A program made the translations under genes and the position numbers. Shown piece after piece: positions 21,801 through 34,649 of a stretch of 64,000 nt of DNA (the first letter of the stretch is position 1; the number at the start of each line of letters is the position of its first letter). The notes under the pieces were generated by a model. It searched no databases and was not told the DNA's origin. It saw nothing but the letters and a program-made list of their open reading frames with translations. The stretch is from Zhengitettix transpicula (taxonomy: Eukaryota > Arthropoda > Insecta > Orthoptera > Tetrigidae): assembly GCA_037074705.1 (NCBI GenBank), contig CM073592.1:27252629-27316628 (forward strand), read 5' to 3'.

Positions 21801-24800
21801 ATGTAAGCCATGAACTAATTATCTCTGTACAGAATACACGCATAACTGAAATAAGGACATGTTCAAAGGTTACCTTAGCAGCTTTTGTAGTGTTCCGTGC
21901 TAGCTGCTGCACCAGTGCAAGAATTGCAGCACCATCTGGACGTTCCAGTTGGTCTGAACCTACAATAATCATGGGACGCTTAGCTCCAGACAGCTTCTTG
22001 CTGTAAGGGTGTTTACCATCCACCAGGTCCTTCAATAATTTGTCAGAATCCCCAAGATGCTGAAAACAATATAAAGCAGTATATCCCAAAAAATTTAAAA
22101 CAAAAGGCCTACAAATTATTATATATTCTTAAGGGAGGTCTCATTTTCTAGTATAACAAATGAAACATTTGTTGTTACATATTTTATTCTGAATATAAAA
22201 GATAGATCAAAAAGTAACGTGGACAATTAATGGTATGAAACCACACAGACTTCTAAAACCTATATCACATTAATATTTTCTAAGCAACAATTAAATAAAG
22301 CATTAACCTACATTATAATCATAAGTTAAGTTCACTTGGGGCCCAATCAATGCAACTTCTGCTTCTTTATGTAGGTACACCTTCCGAATGCGAGAGTTGA
22401 GAAGAGGTGCTTCAAACCTTGGGTTAGTGCCAATCAACAAAATTTGGTCAGCTTCTTCAATCCCTAATAAAAGGAAGTTCCCATATATCATACAATAGTA
22501 AGAAAAAGTAGAATTTGACAATAATTCTCTCCTTTTCATGTCTTACAAATTTATATATTCGGCCTATACAAGGTGCAGTCCTGCCTTGTTATTAAATTAA
22601 AAAAACAACCAGATAAAAATTACATAGGTGATTAATATCCCCCACCCAAGCAGTGAATATCACCACACAGCACAATAGACAATAATCACAGTTAAAAATT
22701 TAAAACAGAAACTGTATGTTCTGCTTCACACCATGATCGATGATGCCAGTGAGTACACAAGTATTCTACCAAAGTTTGAAATTGTTGGCCCATAAGATTA
22801 ATTATCCAACCTGCAACAGTAGTGTTGAGGATGTAGCTGGATCGAAGATCTGTTCCTGATCCATCTTGGGGAAACGTGTGTTCTGTACACAGTGCCTCAG
22901 ACCCCAGACTGTTTAGGAGATCTTTCAGAGCAACAAGGGCCTGTCAAACATTAAAACAGATATTTCACAAACATACTTTAGAATTTGTGAAATGAAATAA
23001 TTCGAAGGACACAATAATATGGAATGAATAACAAAAATTGATTTAATGTATAACTACCAATTAATTACAGTTCAAATCTCTGTATAATTTGTTGCAGAGA
23101 ACAAGTTTGATGCTAGTGAAATTATAAGGAAGTTTAGAGTAAAACACCACAACATAAGAGATGATTTCAGTAAACATATTTCAGTATAATTAAATGTGTG
23201 ACTTGCTCAAAATAAGAGAACAAGAAAACTGATATTTTCTCAATAAATTAGGTTTGATAAGATGGAAAAATGGAGGTGGGAATAATGTTAATCTAGTATT
23301 CTGTGAACATTTCTTATATTATTGAAAAATTATTAACAAATACAAAGGTGATTTTCTGCAGGCAGATTTGAGGGTCACTAGCTCATAGAAAGCACTACAT
23401 CTATTGCCAATATCTCATTTTAAATAACATTAAAAATAGATTTGTTCCATTAAACTAATCAAACCTCAAGATGTAAAATGTTGGTCAGTTTCTATACACG
23501 GGAAAAATGCCAAGGTATCCATGTTATAACTTTTCATGACATAATGTGAACTAAATACTGTCTTCTAACACATTGTAAGTGTGGAAAATAAATTCGAGTT
23601 TCTGACAAAGTGAAATATTTCTTGTAGGTCAAGCAGCTTCTAAATTTAGGCTGCAGCAACAAGTTATATAATGGATAATAGACTAGAACTAGCTACAAAG
23701 CATCTAAAACTGACTGTTCCATTCTGTCTTTTAAGAGTTTGCTCTTGTGTGTCTTGCTCATTTAGATAACTTACAGTTTAAGTAAATGTTGAACTATTTT
23801 TCAATTAATTTCTCTTTCACACAATATCTTATTCAATTCAAGAGGTTTAACAGAGATTGAAAATATGAATTTAGTAATTTCTTTGGACAATCTCTATATG
23901 CAAATGTTGTTCTACGCCAACCTGAAAATAATACTAAAAAACTTTACCTCAGCATCAGCAAGCCCTCCAGCAATTGCAGCCACACTGTCCCCAGCACTTT
24001 TCAGTGTCTTGCTGACTGTGATTAGCACCTTCTCCCAGTCCACAGGTACTAGCTCACCATTGGAATTTTTCAGCATAGGAGTCACAAGTCTCTGGCGCTT
24101 CAGACCATCACAAGCAAACCGGGCTTTGTCAGACAACCATTCCTCATTTATGTCCTATATAGGAATATACAAGAGTGGGTTTTCTTAAATAAGCCAATAA
24201 ACATAAAAATATACAGAATGTTAAAAGATGAACATTGATAATTATCTATATGTGAATGAAAGTGTAGAAATAATATAATAGAATTATTCCAAGTTGGCGA
24301 TCGCTATTTTAAAATGTTTCCAGCAGAAAATGAGAACCAAAAACTCTTGGAACATATTTTTAACAATACAGAAATATGAATGTGAACCAAACTATGCCAT
24401 AACATAATAGTCTGAACATCACAAATTACCTCATTCTCCCTCGGAAGTATCCGCAAAACTTCACCAGTCCTTGTTGTAACGACAATATTGCTACCCAAAG
24501 CATCAAGAACATCAACACTTTCTGTCTTCCTTGTTTCCCATGGACGAGCAGTGAAGGAATAAGGCTTTGACGTCAAAGCACCCACAGGACACAAGTCAAT
24601 CACATTTCCAGACAACTCGGACAGGAAAAACTTCTCAACATAAGTGCCAATCTGTATGCGACAATTTAAAAAATTATTAGAGAGTAATAGAAATATAATT
24701 TTATATGAGTTGAAAATTTGCATAATCCAATTCAGCTCATGTAAACCATGCTTTTTAGACTGCAAGTCAATAAGCAACATTAATGTTAAAATTTTACAAA

Positions 24801-26861
24801 GTTAAGTAATAAGTTATCAAAAAATATACTTTTGGAGACTCCATGACATAATATCTTAAAAATATTGTTAAATTTAATAGAGAATTAGATTGGATGATGA
24901 AACTGAGCTAAAAGAGTTCAAAGGAAAGTTTCAGTTCCAGACTTTACTCACTTGCATGTCACTCCCTCGTCCAGTGGTGCCCAAGTCATCCACACCAGCC
25001 ACCTCAGATGCAAACCGAATGCACCTTGTACAGTGGATGCATCGTGTCATTATAGTCTTTATCAAGGGTCCAATATCCTTGTCTTCAACAGCCCTATAAG
25101 TGAGAAATAATCAAGGTATCATAATCAGGATTATTTAAAAAATTTATACCAAAAGATGTACGGAAAATAACATCTTACCTTTTACCAGAAAAGTTTACAT
25201 CTACAAATCGGCTCCTGTCACTTCCAAACGCCATGCTCTGGTCTTGAAGATCACATTCACCACCTTGATCACAAATTGGGCAGTCCAGAGGGTGGTTCAC
25301 CAACAAAAACTCCATTACTCCTTCACGGGCCTTGCGTGTCATGTCAGAGTTGGTCTTTATACGCCAACCTTTCATTACTGGCATAGCACATGCGGCTACT
25401 GGCTAGAACATGATTTTTGTCCAAAAAAAAAAGTTAAAATGTACATGCTTCATAACAGAATTTTATTTACACAACTGAAGGAGGTAAAAAGGTAAGTTTT
25501 GATATAACTTTGTCGTTTTACAGAAATGTGGGGAACAGAGCATTAAATTATTATTCTTTTTTCAAATCTATATTTACCCAGTCAGCTTTAGTAAAGATAT
25601 ACTTACCTTTGGAGACTTCTCCACCTCCACAAGACACATACGACAATTTCCAGCCACAGATAAACGTTCATGATAGCAGAAACGAGGTATTTCGACACCT
25701 ACCATGGCAGCTGCCTGCGCAATCATACAACAGATAAAGCAACATTAAACATCAATAATTTCATAAAATCAAAAGTGAATCAGTTTCTTACAAGTTATTT
25801 CTGATAGGATTCTATGTCAATCAACATGAACTATGACTATTCCTACAGATAGGACATGGGCATGGGTGTGAAAAAGTTCCGCTGCTATGGTGGGTTATGC
25901 TACAGACAAGAAGGAAAAGAGCTAGGTTACACATTTTCTTTGAAGCCTTTACAGGTTAATTAAAAACCTTGGTAAGGAATTGGGAATATAATGAAAGAAC
26001 AGACTCAGTATGACAGGACAAATCACGTTTTCAAAATAATGGCCAGGCAGCAAAATGCAGATATTGGCATAAACTTCTTCCTAAATAGGACAATAAATTA
26101 CTGGAACAATTCACATGCAAAAGTGTTTCGAGAAAGTTCTCAAAGGTAAAGAAAATTTTAATTTACTCTTATATTTGTGAATATAAGTTACTGTAGTGAT
26201 TGTGCATTGTAAAATCATATTCACGATTTATAAATAACATCAGAAGTGAAGTGTAACTATAGTTTGTCTATAAATAGCTATATTAATGTATAATCCCACT
26301 CTTTTATTTTCTCTGGCCAGAACAATATTCTTCTTATGCAAATAATTTTTTGCAAAATTTGATTAACATTATTCTTTATATACTTTTATATAATAGGTTA
26401 CACGTTAGGTTTATTTATTAAAAAAATTATGTTTACTCTAAATACGTATAACAACCCTTATAGATTAAGTAAATATATAATTACATACATAAACTCAAGA
26501 CACTTAATAATGTCCACTTTGTAGTAGTGATCTAATCGAGTGTAACTAATAAATTTAGAAATGCTGTGGATTAACTCGGATATGGTACTAAAAATATGAT
26601 TAAGAAGAACTATGTATACTATACAAAAGTCGCACTACAATCATAATTTAAAAGAAGAATGCTGTATAATGTACAAACTTACCGAATTGAAATGAATAAA
26701 AACCTCACCTGCAAAACTGTCGTCCCTGGATCGACAAGCACCCTCTTGTCATCGATGAATACTTCCAGTTTTTCAGGAGTTTTAGTTGCAGTTCCCCTTA
26801 CGCAAACGGATACCTGCTGCAAAGGTAGTCCCAGACCCTTTGCAAACGGAACTCGAAACAT
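18421..26861 (-). CDS. NDUFS1: NADH:ubiquinone oxidoreductase 75-kDa subunit (complex I), 13 exons
   Basis: NDUFS1 is the iron-sulfur subunit of the complex I N-module at the mitochondrial matrix side and carries electrons from NADH toward ubiquinone. Exons (minus): 26709-26861, 25607-25714, 25179-25402, 24952-25093, 24430-24651, 23948-24154, 22811-22940, 22312-22463, 21874-22059, 21158-21350, 20813-20988, 19701-19835, 18421-18570. All joins keep phase and all introns are GT-AG, giving 725 residues, about the length of animal orthologues. Cluster ligands are all present: N1b C64, C75, C78, C92; N5 H124, C128, C131, C137; N4 C180, C183, C186, C230. The first ~25 residues are a plausible mitochondrial presequence. 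Relative to mammals there are four extra residues just before GKRAVEDKD. Intron 11 holds a micro-hairpin. It is head-to-head with eEF1B beta. Confidence 0.97.
18767..18799. repeat. (TA)n microsatellite in NDUFS1 intron 12
   Basis: A pure AT-alternating tract of about 33 bp between exons 13 and 12 of NDUFS1. Confidence 0.9.
20662..20728. repeat. micro-hairpin: 24-bp inverted repeat with 19-nt loop in NDUFS1 intron 11
   Basis: The arm at 20662-20685 (ATAGTTCTCGGAATTCACAC...) pairs with 20705-20728 with one mismatch (an A/G difference). The loop 20686-20704 is AT-rich with ATATGCAAA. It lies in a NDUFS1 intron about 85 bp from exon 11. It resembles the 11.5-kb hairpin in size and loop composition but not in stem sequence. 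Confidence 0.85.
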
Positions 26862-27450
26862 GGTGATGTTCGATATCCTAAGTAATTAAGACGGGAAATA
26901 ATTCGGCAGGTAAAAAATTATTATTAGAAATAAATTCACATAAATTCATTTAACAGATCAGCTGTTAATTAATAACACGTAAAACGATCATCCGTGCACA
27001 GTATGAGAATTTATCGTTCGCATTGAGCATTAATTATCTGACAAACGTTCAAACCACACAAGTCTGACAAAATTGTTTAGATTATTATGATTCTATCGTG
27101 AATTTTAACCACATTACCCTAATTCATCGACGAATCATCCAAACCACTGCATTGGCCGAATAGTTTCGGGTACTGCTAATAGAGGCAGCACTGTACAATA
27201 AAATAATTCAAGTGAAATATCCATAAATAATTAATTTAAAATAATCGTTTAACAATTTATACCATGCTTATTTTTTTTCATAGTGTGAAATTTTAGAGTG
27301 TATATTAGATCAGGAAATGCTTTTTTTATTATTAACAGTACTTATATTGGATCATATCAAGTTCCCCCCTCCTTCCCTCTGCGACGTTAAAAGTCGGAAG
27401 AGTACTTATTGTATTTCGTGTTGAATTTTCCTGGATTATCTCATTAAACA
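26862..27450. promoter_or_regulatory. bidirectional promoter region NDUFS1 / eEF1B beta
   Basis: The start codons of NDUFS1 (minus) and eEF1B beta (plus) are 589 bp apart, head-to-head. On the eEF1B beta side an 18-base pyrimidine run (27363-27380, CCCCCCTCCTTCCCTCT) lies 70 bp upstream of the ATG and could be a terminal-oligopyrimidine start site, typical for translation-factor mRNAs. No TATA box is evident. The transcription starts themselves are inferred. Confidence 0.5.
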
Positions 27451-29470
27451 ATGATTGTCGGTGATCTGAAAACCGAACAGGGTGTTAGATCCCTGGATGC
27501 GTATCTTGCAGATCGCAGTTACGTTGAAGGGTAAGTTTTTTCGTTATTACATATCTTTAGGTTATAACACGTGTAGCCTATTTTTGAAACCATGAATGAG
27601 TTAATATCTTAGTCGTTTCCTAAGCTGTATAAATATATTAACTATGTCTGTTTGCTTAATACAAAGATATCAGCCGAGCCAAGCTGACGTTTGCGTCTTC
27701 GAGGGTTTAGTTAAGCCCCCGGGTGCTGTTACTCCCAACGTTCTTCGTTGGTACAACCATATTAAATCTTTTGGAGCTGATAGCAAAAAGTTTCCAGGTC
27801 AGAAAAAAGTTCCAAACGCATTTTCAACAAATGTTCAAAACGGCAGTGCACCACCGGCAAAAGACGACGACGATGATGTGGATTTGTTTGGTTCTGATGA
27901 CGATGTAAGAATGCTCATAAGTAAAATGAGTCTGTTATTGACATTTCACTTACCCCCCCCCCAAAAAAAAAAATTCTATTTTTTATATCATAGTATGGCA
28001 AAGGATTGTAGAAGGTATGTTAATACACACATTGGCCGTACGTGATAAAATACTCTCAACTACACGTGCAAAATTTTTTTTTTAAACAAGAAATCACTAA
28101 CGACAACTTTTTAATATTGATTTGGCAACCCTAAGCTGGCTATATGATTAGTTGTAGGAAAATCACTGTTTTATGACGAGAGTGATAAAAATGCATATTT
28201 AAATTCTGCAGAAAAAATGATTCGTTTTGAGGTATTTATTGGGAAAGTATCTGAGGGACTTTTAAATTTATGAAGTTAAATCATGGGTGATAGATTGGGG
28301 TTACCTCTGAGCTTTTCTCAAAATATATTAAGGTCCTAATTTCTGTGGGGCATTATATTAGGTCTAATGGATTTTATATATCATGATAAATGTGATCATA
28401 TTCTCGAAATATGGGCGGGAAACAACAGATAACAAAAACTTAAAATGAATTTCTAGTCTAAATATTTGAAATGTTCCTCTTCCTTGGTGAACTTCAAGAT
28501 TAGTGTAACTACATAATATCCAGAAAAGAATTGTGGCCATTTATTTAGTAGTATAAACACTGAATTATTTATTTCTCAATCTTTTTAAGGGATTTGAAGC
28601 CAATATTGATTCTTTCTTCTGGTTAATCAGGGTAACATGATTAATTTTACTGTATATTCATGGAATCCAATAAGAAATAACTTTAAAGAATCTGATTTAC
28701 TTTTATTTAAATGTTGTGTCAGGCTTGTAATGCTTTAGAAGTATGGTAGATTTTATTGCGAGGGATGCAACGAACAAGAATAGTAATTCTAATTTTTATC
28801 TTTTACCATAGGATCAGGAGGCTGCAAAGATTAGAGAGGAGAGGGTGAAAGCTTATGCTGATAAGAAGTCAAAGAAACCTGTCCTAATAGCAAAGTCAAG
28901 TATATTGTTGGACGTAAAGCCATGGGATGATGAGACAGATATGAAGCTGATGGAGGAGAATGTCCGATCCATAGCAATGGATGGTCTTGTCTGGGGAGCG
29001 TGTAAGTATACACAGTACAGCTGTACACTAATAATTATATTCTCTTACAACAACTGCTAGAAAAGCAGGACTGAATTCAAGATGTATGAAAATGAGATAA
29101 TTGATTCAATCTGACGAGTATAGTTGTTCTTTGAAACAACGAATCTACTTTTATTATATTCTTGCATTTAATCGGCAATATTTTTCTACTCCGGTAGTTT
29201 TGTAACGAGTTGGTAAAATCTGAATATTTTGTTGGGTTTTTTTTGCTTCAATATTAAACTTGCTGTGTTTATTAATGTGTGTGAACTCATTGTACAATGA
29301 AGGGGCTACGAAGTTGTTCTTCTGAGTCATTGTGTTTATTTTCCTGAAGCAGATTCTATCTTTCCCACATGCAGTTATTTGGAAATTTATCCCTACCGTG
29401 TAATATATTTATCAAAGCTTTGAAAGGTTCCAATGACAGCACCATAGACTAGAAAGATTTCTTTGCAGGA

Positions 29471-29505
<35 letters not shown>

Positions 29506-30002
29506 TGACTATTGAGACAATTTAATGTCAGAAAAAAGATTTATTTATGGAAAATTTAACATTTCGCTGCTAATTTTGTTAAACTTCAACCTCAAGAGGT
29601 CGTAAATTTAGTGGTGAAGCATAGTTTATTTTCCATAAATAAGTATCTATTTTCCAACTTCAAATTGGCTGTTGTTTATATATATTGAATTTTTTTATAT
29701 TTTTTTCTTCCACATTTCTTCGATATACCCGCAAATTACGTAGAAGGTAATGCTAATAAGTAGTAAAGCTAGTAATTAATTGCAAACCTCTTTTAATTAA
29801 ATTTTAAAGAGGCTCAAATTTTTCTATTTTTTAAAATAACTTTTCAGCAAAACTGGTGCCTGTGGGATATGGAATCAACAAACTGCAAATAATGTGTGTT
29901 GTAGAGGATGAGAAAATCTCTGTGGATGTGCTGACAGAAGAAATCCAAGCCTTTGAAGATTATGTGCAGTCTGTAGATATTGCTGCTTTCAACAAAATTT
30001 AA
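27451..30002 (+). CDS. eEF1beta: elongation factor 1-beta (eEF1B beta/alpha GEF subunit), 4 exons
   Basis: This protein is the nucleotide-exchange subunit of the eEF1B complex; it swaps GDP for GTP on eEF1A in the cytosol. Exons 27451-27530, 27667-27904, 28812-29001 and 29848-30002 join in phase to 220 residues, the usual animal length. The N-terminal GST-C-like part contains [20 protein letters not shown]. The acidic linker has [14 protein letters not shown]. The central [19 protein letters not shown] segment leads to the C-terminal GEF domain with [31 protein letters not shown] and the terminal DVLTEEIQ...FNKI. All introns are GT-AG. The ATG is in good context (AAACAATGA). The large third intron carries a (TA)n tract. 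Confidence 0.96.
29476..29503. repeat. (TA)n microsatellite in eEF1B beta intron 3
   Basis: An alternating TA tract of about 28 bp inside the last intron of eEF1B beta. Confidence 0.85.
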
Positions 30003-30266
30003 CTTGGCATTTTGTTACTTTCCTACTGCAACTGTACACTTTATTTTTATCTAAGATTATTAAAAGTATTTAATTAAAATTGTCTTAAACTTTGACTAAT
30101 TTTACAATTATAATAGGCGTTAATTTCTCTATAGTGGATTTCACATTTTGTTTATGAAGGTTCGGAAATTAGATTTCGAAAGCTAACTTTTTTACTCCAG
30201 AACAATAATGAATATATAAATATAATGTGTACAAAAATGGCTGTTAACCCAGTCAAGCTTGTTTCT

Positions 30267-30272
30267 AATAAA
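30267..30272 (+). promoter_or_regulatory. poly(A) signal AATAAA of eEF1B beta
   Basis: AATAAA lies 265 bases past the eEF1B beta stop codon and is the best-placed polyadenylation hexamer before the converging MADF-BESS gene. Confidence 0.5.
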
Positions 30273-30948
30273 ATACTAGACTACAAAGCAATTTTTATGA
30301 AAGACTGGTTCATTAAGGCTTAATTGACTGTAGTAGCAAATATTGTGGGAAATTCTGATGTAAAAAGTATTTCATCTGACAATTCCTTTTTTTCTTAGTA
30401 AACTTTTACCACGTTATAAATTGATACAGGAAAGTTTGAATATGGCTATGGATGTTGAACATGAAATGAGAAAATTCTCTTTAAATTAGCCCTATTTCAA
30501 AACACCACCACCACTGAAAAATTTTCAAGGAAATTACCTGACTAGCACATAACCAAATCCTTGGAAGCATAATAATAAACCCCATTCATGTTCACAAGCA
30601 CCTTAAAAAATAGTGAACACTTGTTCTTCTGGTGTTACAAATTTAAATTCAGGACACTGTCCAATTACAATCTAGGATAAGGGTAATACAAAACATAACT
30701 TACTAAAACAATGGTTATGAAAGTCAAATAAAAAAATTAATTTCTACCACAATGTACATATTGTATATACAAACATTTGCAAATTTCAAACTTCAACTGA
30801 CATTTTCCATTACAGAGTTACAGTTCGCATTGTGAAATCACAACAAAATGTCTGATCATTGAGTGAGGACTTGTCAAATATGGAAGCAAACAACCTGAAA
30901 CCTGTAGACCACTAGTGAGCCAGATCGCTTTACTTTCGGACACGCACT

Positions 30949-33900
30949 TCACTCGTCCCAGGAAGGTTCCTGCTTAAAATTTTGAGGGCTGGACGGAGGG
31001 GGTAATGTCACTGCTTCCGGGGGTGGCAGACACTCTTCCATCTCCCAGCTGTTCTCCGCATTCCTCAAAGCATCGGACACGGCTTCTCGCAGCTGCTTCC
31101 TGTATTTTCCGGGTAACTTCTTGGCTGCCTGGCATACGAACTCGAAGAAAGAGTCCAAGTCTTCTTCTTCGTCGTCCATCTGTTGATCGACGGCGGGGGT
31201 GGAGATTGGGGCAGGCGTAGGGGCGGCGGAGTCCTCCGTAGTGTCATTAGTCGTGGTGGCGGGGGCGACAGGTTTGATTGAAGGCATGTCGTACCGAGGA
31301 CGGACACCCATGTGGGGCAACAGGAAAGACATCTTCTCCATGTACTTCCATTGCTTAGGAACGGTTCCCGTAGACAGTCGCTGTCTCCTCAACGCGTCGC
31401 GGTGGCAGTCTCGGAGTTTTCTCCACTCTTCCTTCGGCGACAGACCTGTTGGCAGCCGTAACAGATAAATTTCAGTTTCCTGAGTTAATTGTAGCTCAAA
31501 GTTTTCATGATTTTCGTTCACCAAGAAAACTGGTGATCCTGTTGTAGAACTTGAGGAGAAAAAAAATTAAGTTAAGAAATCTGGGTTGCTGTTAAAAATC
31601 GATTGTGAACCTCGTCAATCTGAGAGGACGGTCTGGTGTACATAAATAACTAGTCACTTCGAATTTCAGCAACATAGTGTCCTTTCCTCATCAAGGCACG
31701 TGAAATAGTCATGGTTTATTTGAGTGCGTGTCAGCCTCGTGTTCCTCATTTGTGGAGTCGCTGATTTGGAGCAAGCCACAACGTACTTTGCCCCTTTAGG
31801 TGTGAACAGCTCGTTTCACTAAAAACAGACCCAAAGCTATATACATAGAAAATTTCTATAATTCCAACTTACAGTTGAAATAGTCGCAGTAAGTCATTGA
31901 CACTCGTATACCAGGGCCTACTTAGAGAAAATCCTCAGGTAAATAAATTCAGACGGGTGGAGGGGGTTGTCACGAAGGCGATAGATAGTAAGGTAAAAAT
32001 CCCTTTTAACGGTGAACGCACCCTGAGAAAAGTGCATAATGGGAAAAACTTTATAAAATAAATGAAATTTCATAATAATAATAATTCAAATGTATTCATC
32101 TTTATGTTCCTGAAACGTTTTTAAAAAAAACTCAAGGCTTGGAATTTTCGATTAAGCAGGAATATGTCAACGTAAGCAGTAAAGGTTTTAGCCAGCCTTA
32201 TTACGTAAAATCGCAGCTTAGGTTCCTTACATTGAACTGTTCGAAACAACCCCTAAACCCAAGCACGCTCATTCTCAAAACATAATTTTGATCACTTTCT
32301 CTCATGAGCATTTGCTATTTAAGTCATTTTTATACATGAAACTGAAAAAAATTTACATCTGATTGAAAATAATGAATATATAACCCTTTATTTTGCCTGT
32401 ATTAGCTATCTTTCTGATTCATTTTTTTTACATATTCCTCTTTCACAATAATCTGAACGTTTACCCAGTTTCTTGTTCCCTTACAAGTACTTCTACTTCT
32501 CATATTAATACAAATCCATTCCTGTGTCAATTCCAATTTATTTTATTCCCAAATTAGGAAGGCTGATTAAATTTTGTAAATCGGTAGACACATTCTTGGA
32601 ATTCCACGTGTAGAATATGAAAAAAGTGAGAAGATGCGTGGGCACCAAGCAGGCTAAAAGTGAAACTTCAGGAATAGGAAATTTGTTTGCCAAACAAATA
32701 ATTGAAATATGTGAAAAATGTGAGTTGTTTCAAATATTGGACGAGTGCATAAATTCGTGCCCGATTTAAATAAAATACAATGGGTTATATTTTAAGGAAC
32801 ATAATTTTATTCGTACAATACATATTAACCATTGATTTCTGTAAAGGTGTTCCACAGATTTAAGAGTTCTACAAAATGTGAGTTTTAATTAAATAAATCA
32901 GTCTTGTAGTTATCAACAGCTTCGTCCCACACGCAATTATCAAAGACCGGAACAAATGAAATTCTGAAGGCGCAAGGTCTAGAGAATATGGCGGGTGTTA
33001 CAGAATTTCCATTTCAATCCGGAACAAATGAAAGCCTAAGGGCGCAACGTTTGTGGAATATGGAGTGTGGCGCAGAATTTCCCATTTCAACTCCTGCAGT
33101 TCTCGTATCTATGAAAGTCAAGCACGAATATATGCATTCAGATATTTATGCAACCTTTCAATATATCTAATCAGTGACCATGGCTTCATCCAAATCTAAA
33201 AATTTAGTAATGGGTTTATGATGCATCATTACTTGTGGATGGCTCCGGTGTTGACTGAAGAATATCGATGGTTGGTATATCAGGAATCGGTAATGGCACT
33301 CCTGCAGCAGCTGCGCTTTTCAACGCCTTCTGTCTCGCTCTATACTCTCTCGCACGCTGGGCTCCACTTTTAGGTGCTTGTTTCGGTGGGTTATCTGCAT
33401 TCATCAATTCACGAAATGCCCTAACGCGCTCGCGAAACGCCCTTACGCGTTCAGCTGCAGTTTTCGGCATTATCAGCTTGCCGGATTAGGGAAGTAATTT
33501 TATTTATTTAAACCATAACATAAGCATAACACTATCGAAAATTTTTAAAATGGTCTCAATTCTAAGAGACATGAATTTGTCTAAAGCATAATAACGAAAC
33601 ACTACAGCGTCTCTTAACGAACATTAGCCTCAAAATGACAATTAACGAATACTGAAACACTCTAAACTCACTCCACTGTTTTGTTGATGTGTGAGGAGTG
33701 GGGCGCCCCCACCACAACTTCCCAGCATGCCAACTTACTCTACCGCGAAATGGGAAGTTTCACTTCAAAAATCCAACGTTTACAACGGTAAAACAACTCT
33801 GTTCGTCTTCAGGAAAAAGTTTTAAGAATTAGCGCTCGGCACAAGAGTCCAAGAACTACAGCAATAAACTTCTAAATTCAGCAGTTTGCAGAGTGCCGAC

Positions 33901-34139
33901 TATCGAAGCCTTCGAATTTAATACATATAAAACAACAGCATTTACGATCAATTTTTTTAGAATTGAAATTAAAGGGTCGCCTTAAGGGCGTATCCGCGAG
34001 ACGGTTGCCCACCTTGCACCTTCCAGTCTCTTCCTATCCGATCCCAGCTGTCCTTTTTACTTGCTTTGCTCATGTAGTTAGGATGACGCACATCGTATAG
34101 ACACGGGTGCTGCTTCACCAGCTGGATAAGGCGGTCCAT
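30949..34139 (-). CDS. MADF-BESS domain protein (Adf-1-like DNA-binding factor), 2 exons
   Basis: MADF-BESS proteins are insect nuclear factors: MADF is a Myb-like DNA-binding domain and BESS mediates protein contacts. Exon 1 (34013-34139) encodes MDRLIQLVKQHPCLYDVRHP, then the rest of the first MADF half to SWDRIGRDWKVQ. Exon 2 (30949-31445) continues LSPKEEWRKLRDCHRDALRR, the second MADF half. The join is in phase (G/GT) and restores canonical MADF spacing, giving 207 residues. A BESS-like segment follows (DLDSFFEFVCQAAKKLPGKY, about residues 140-160) with Pro/Ala/Thr-rich linkers. Reading exon 2 farther upstream, to 31524, would insert about 26 residues into MADF and is rejected as intron. 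An in-frame stretch upstream of the ATG is open back to a stop near 34230, so a further 5' exon is possible. The exact paralogue is unknown. Confidence 0.85.
32940..33110 (-). mobile_element. mariner transposase remnant with internal duplication
   Basis: The minus strand reads HPPYSLDLAPSEFHLFRSL, the C-terminal signature of mariner/Himar transposases (consensus HPPYSPDLAPSDYHLF). Immediately upstream lies a diverged duplicate, ELKWEILRHTPYSTNVAPLG FHLF, so a ~73-bp unit has been tandemly duplicated inside the element. An in-frame TAA separates the two copies. Flanking mariner sequence is decayed. It lies in the MADF-BESS gene intron on the same strand and is not functional. Confidence 0.85.
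33216..33470 (-). CDS. small basic 84-residue ORF, possibly transposon-derived
   Basis: An ATG-initiated frame of 84 residues inside the MADF-BESS intron, on the same strand. The N-terminus carries a tandem RVRAFRE/RVRAFREL duplication, then a related REYRARQKALK segment. These basic, Arg-rich helices resemble short arthropod proteins with repeated RxYRxRxK motifs that often accompany mobile elements; that link is recollection, not proof. The C-terminal part is Pro/Ser/Thr-rich. Just beyond its start lie other degenerate repeats. It may be an untranslated relic. Confidence 0.35.
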   Translation of the reverse strand: MPKTAAERVRAFRERVRAFRELMNADNPPKQAPKSGAQRAREYRARQKALKSAAAAGVPLPIPDIPTIDILQSTPEPSTSNDAS

Positions 34140-34649
34140 CTTGCTCGTGACGTCGGCAGAGGTTAGAACCTCGACAGAGTGCTCAAGGTGAAAGACATCA
34201 CGTGCAGCAAAGATATTAAATTCATTGGCTTACACAAATGTAATCTGAGTTATCAATTCAAACAAATAATATACATTTGTCCTGACAATTGACGAATATC
34301 AATGAGAATATTCTGATTCAGTATGATATTTAATGTTATATTAAACTATGCGCGACTTCTGTATGTTTGGAAAATTATTTAATCTTCAGCAACTTAACGA
34401 CCTTAAAGGTTTTGAGTGTGTTAGGGGTGGTCAACGGAGTATTTAAAGATAAGCGAACACAACTCATAAAACAGTCGATTGTAAAATTATTGAGTACACT
34501 TTATAATCTTTTTTGTCCCAAAATCCCGTCAATACCAGTTTCTTACCATTCGATTCTGAGAACATAGAGAGGTTATAACTGGGAAAGCCAATGTCCTAAT
34601 ACAAATTTGACTTTGGTCAAATATTTCTCTTTTTTTTACATTTAACTTA

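Noticed and set aside
31446..31524. N-terminal extension of the MADF-BESS exon 2 frame
   Set aside because: It would insert about 26 residues into the MADF domain; the in-phase acceptor at 31446/31445 restores the canonical spacing.
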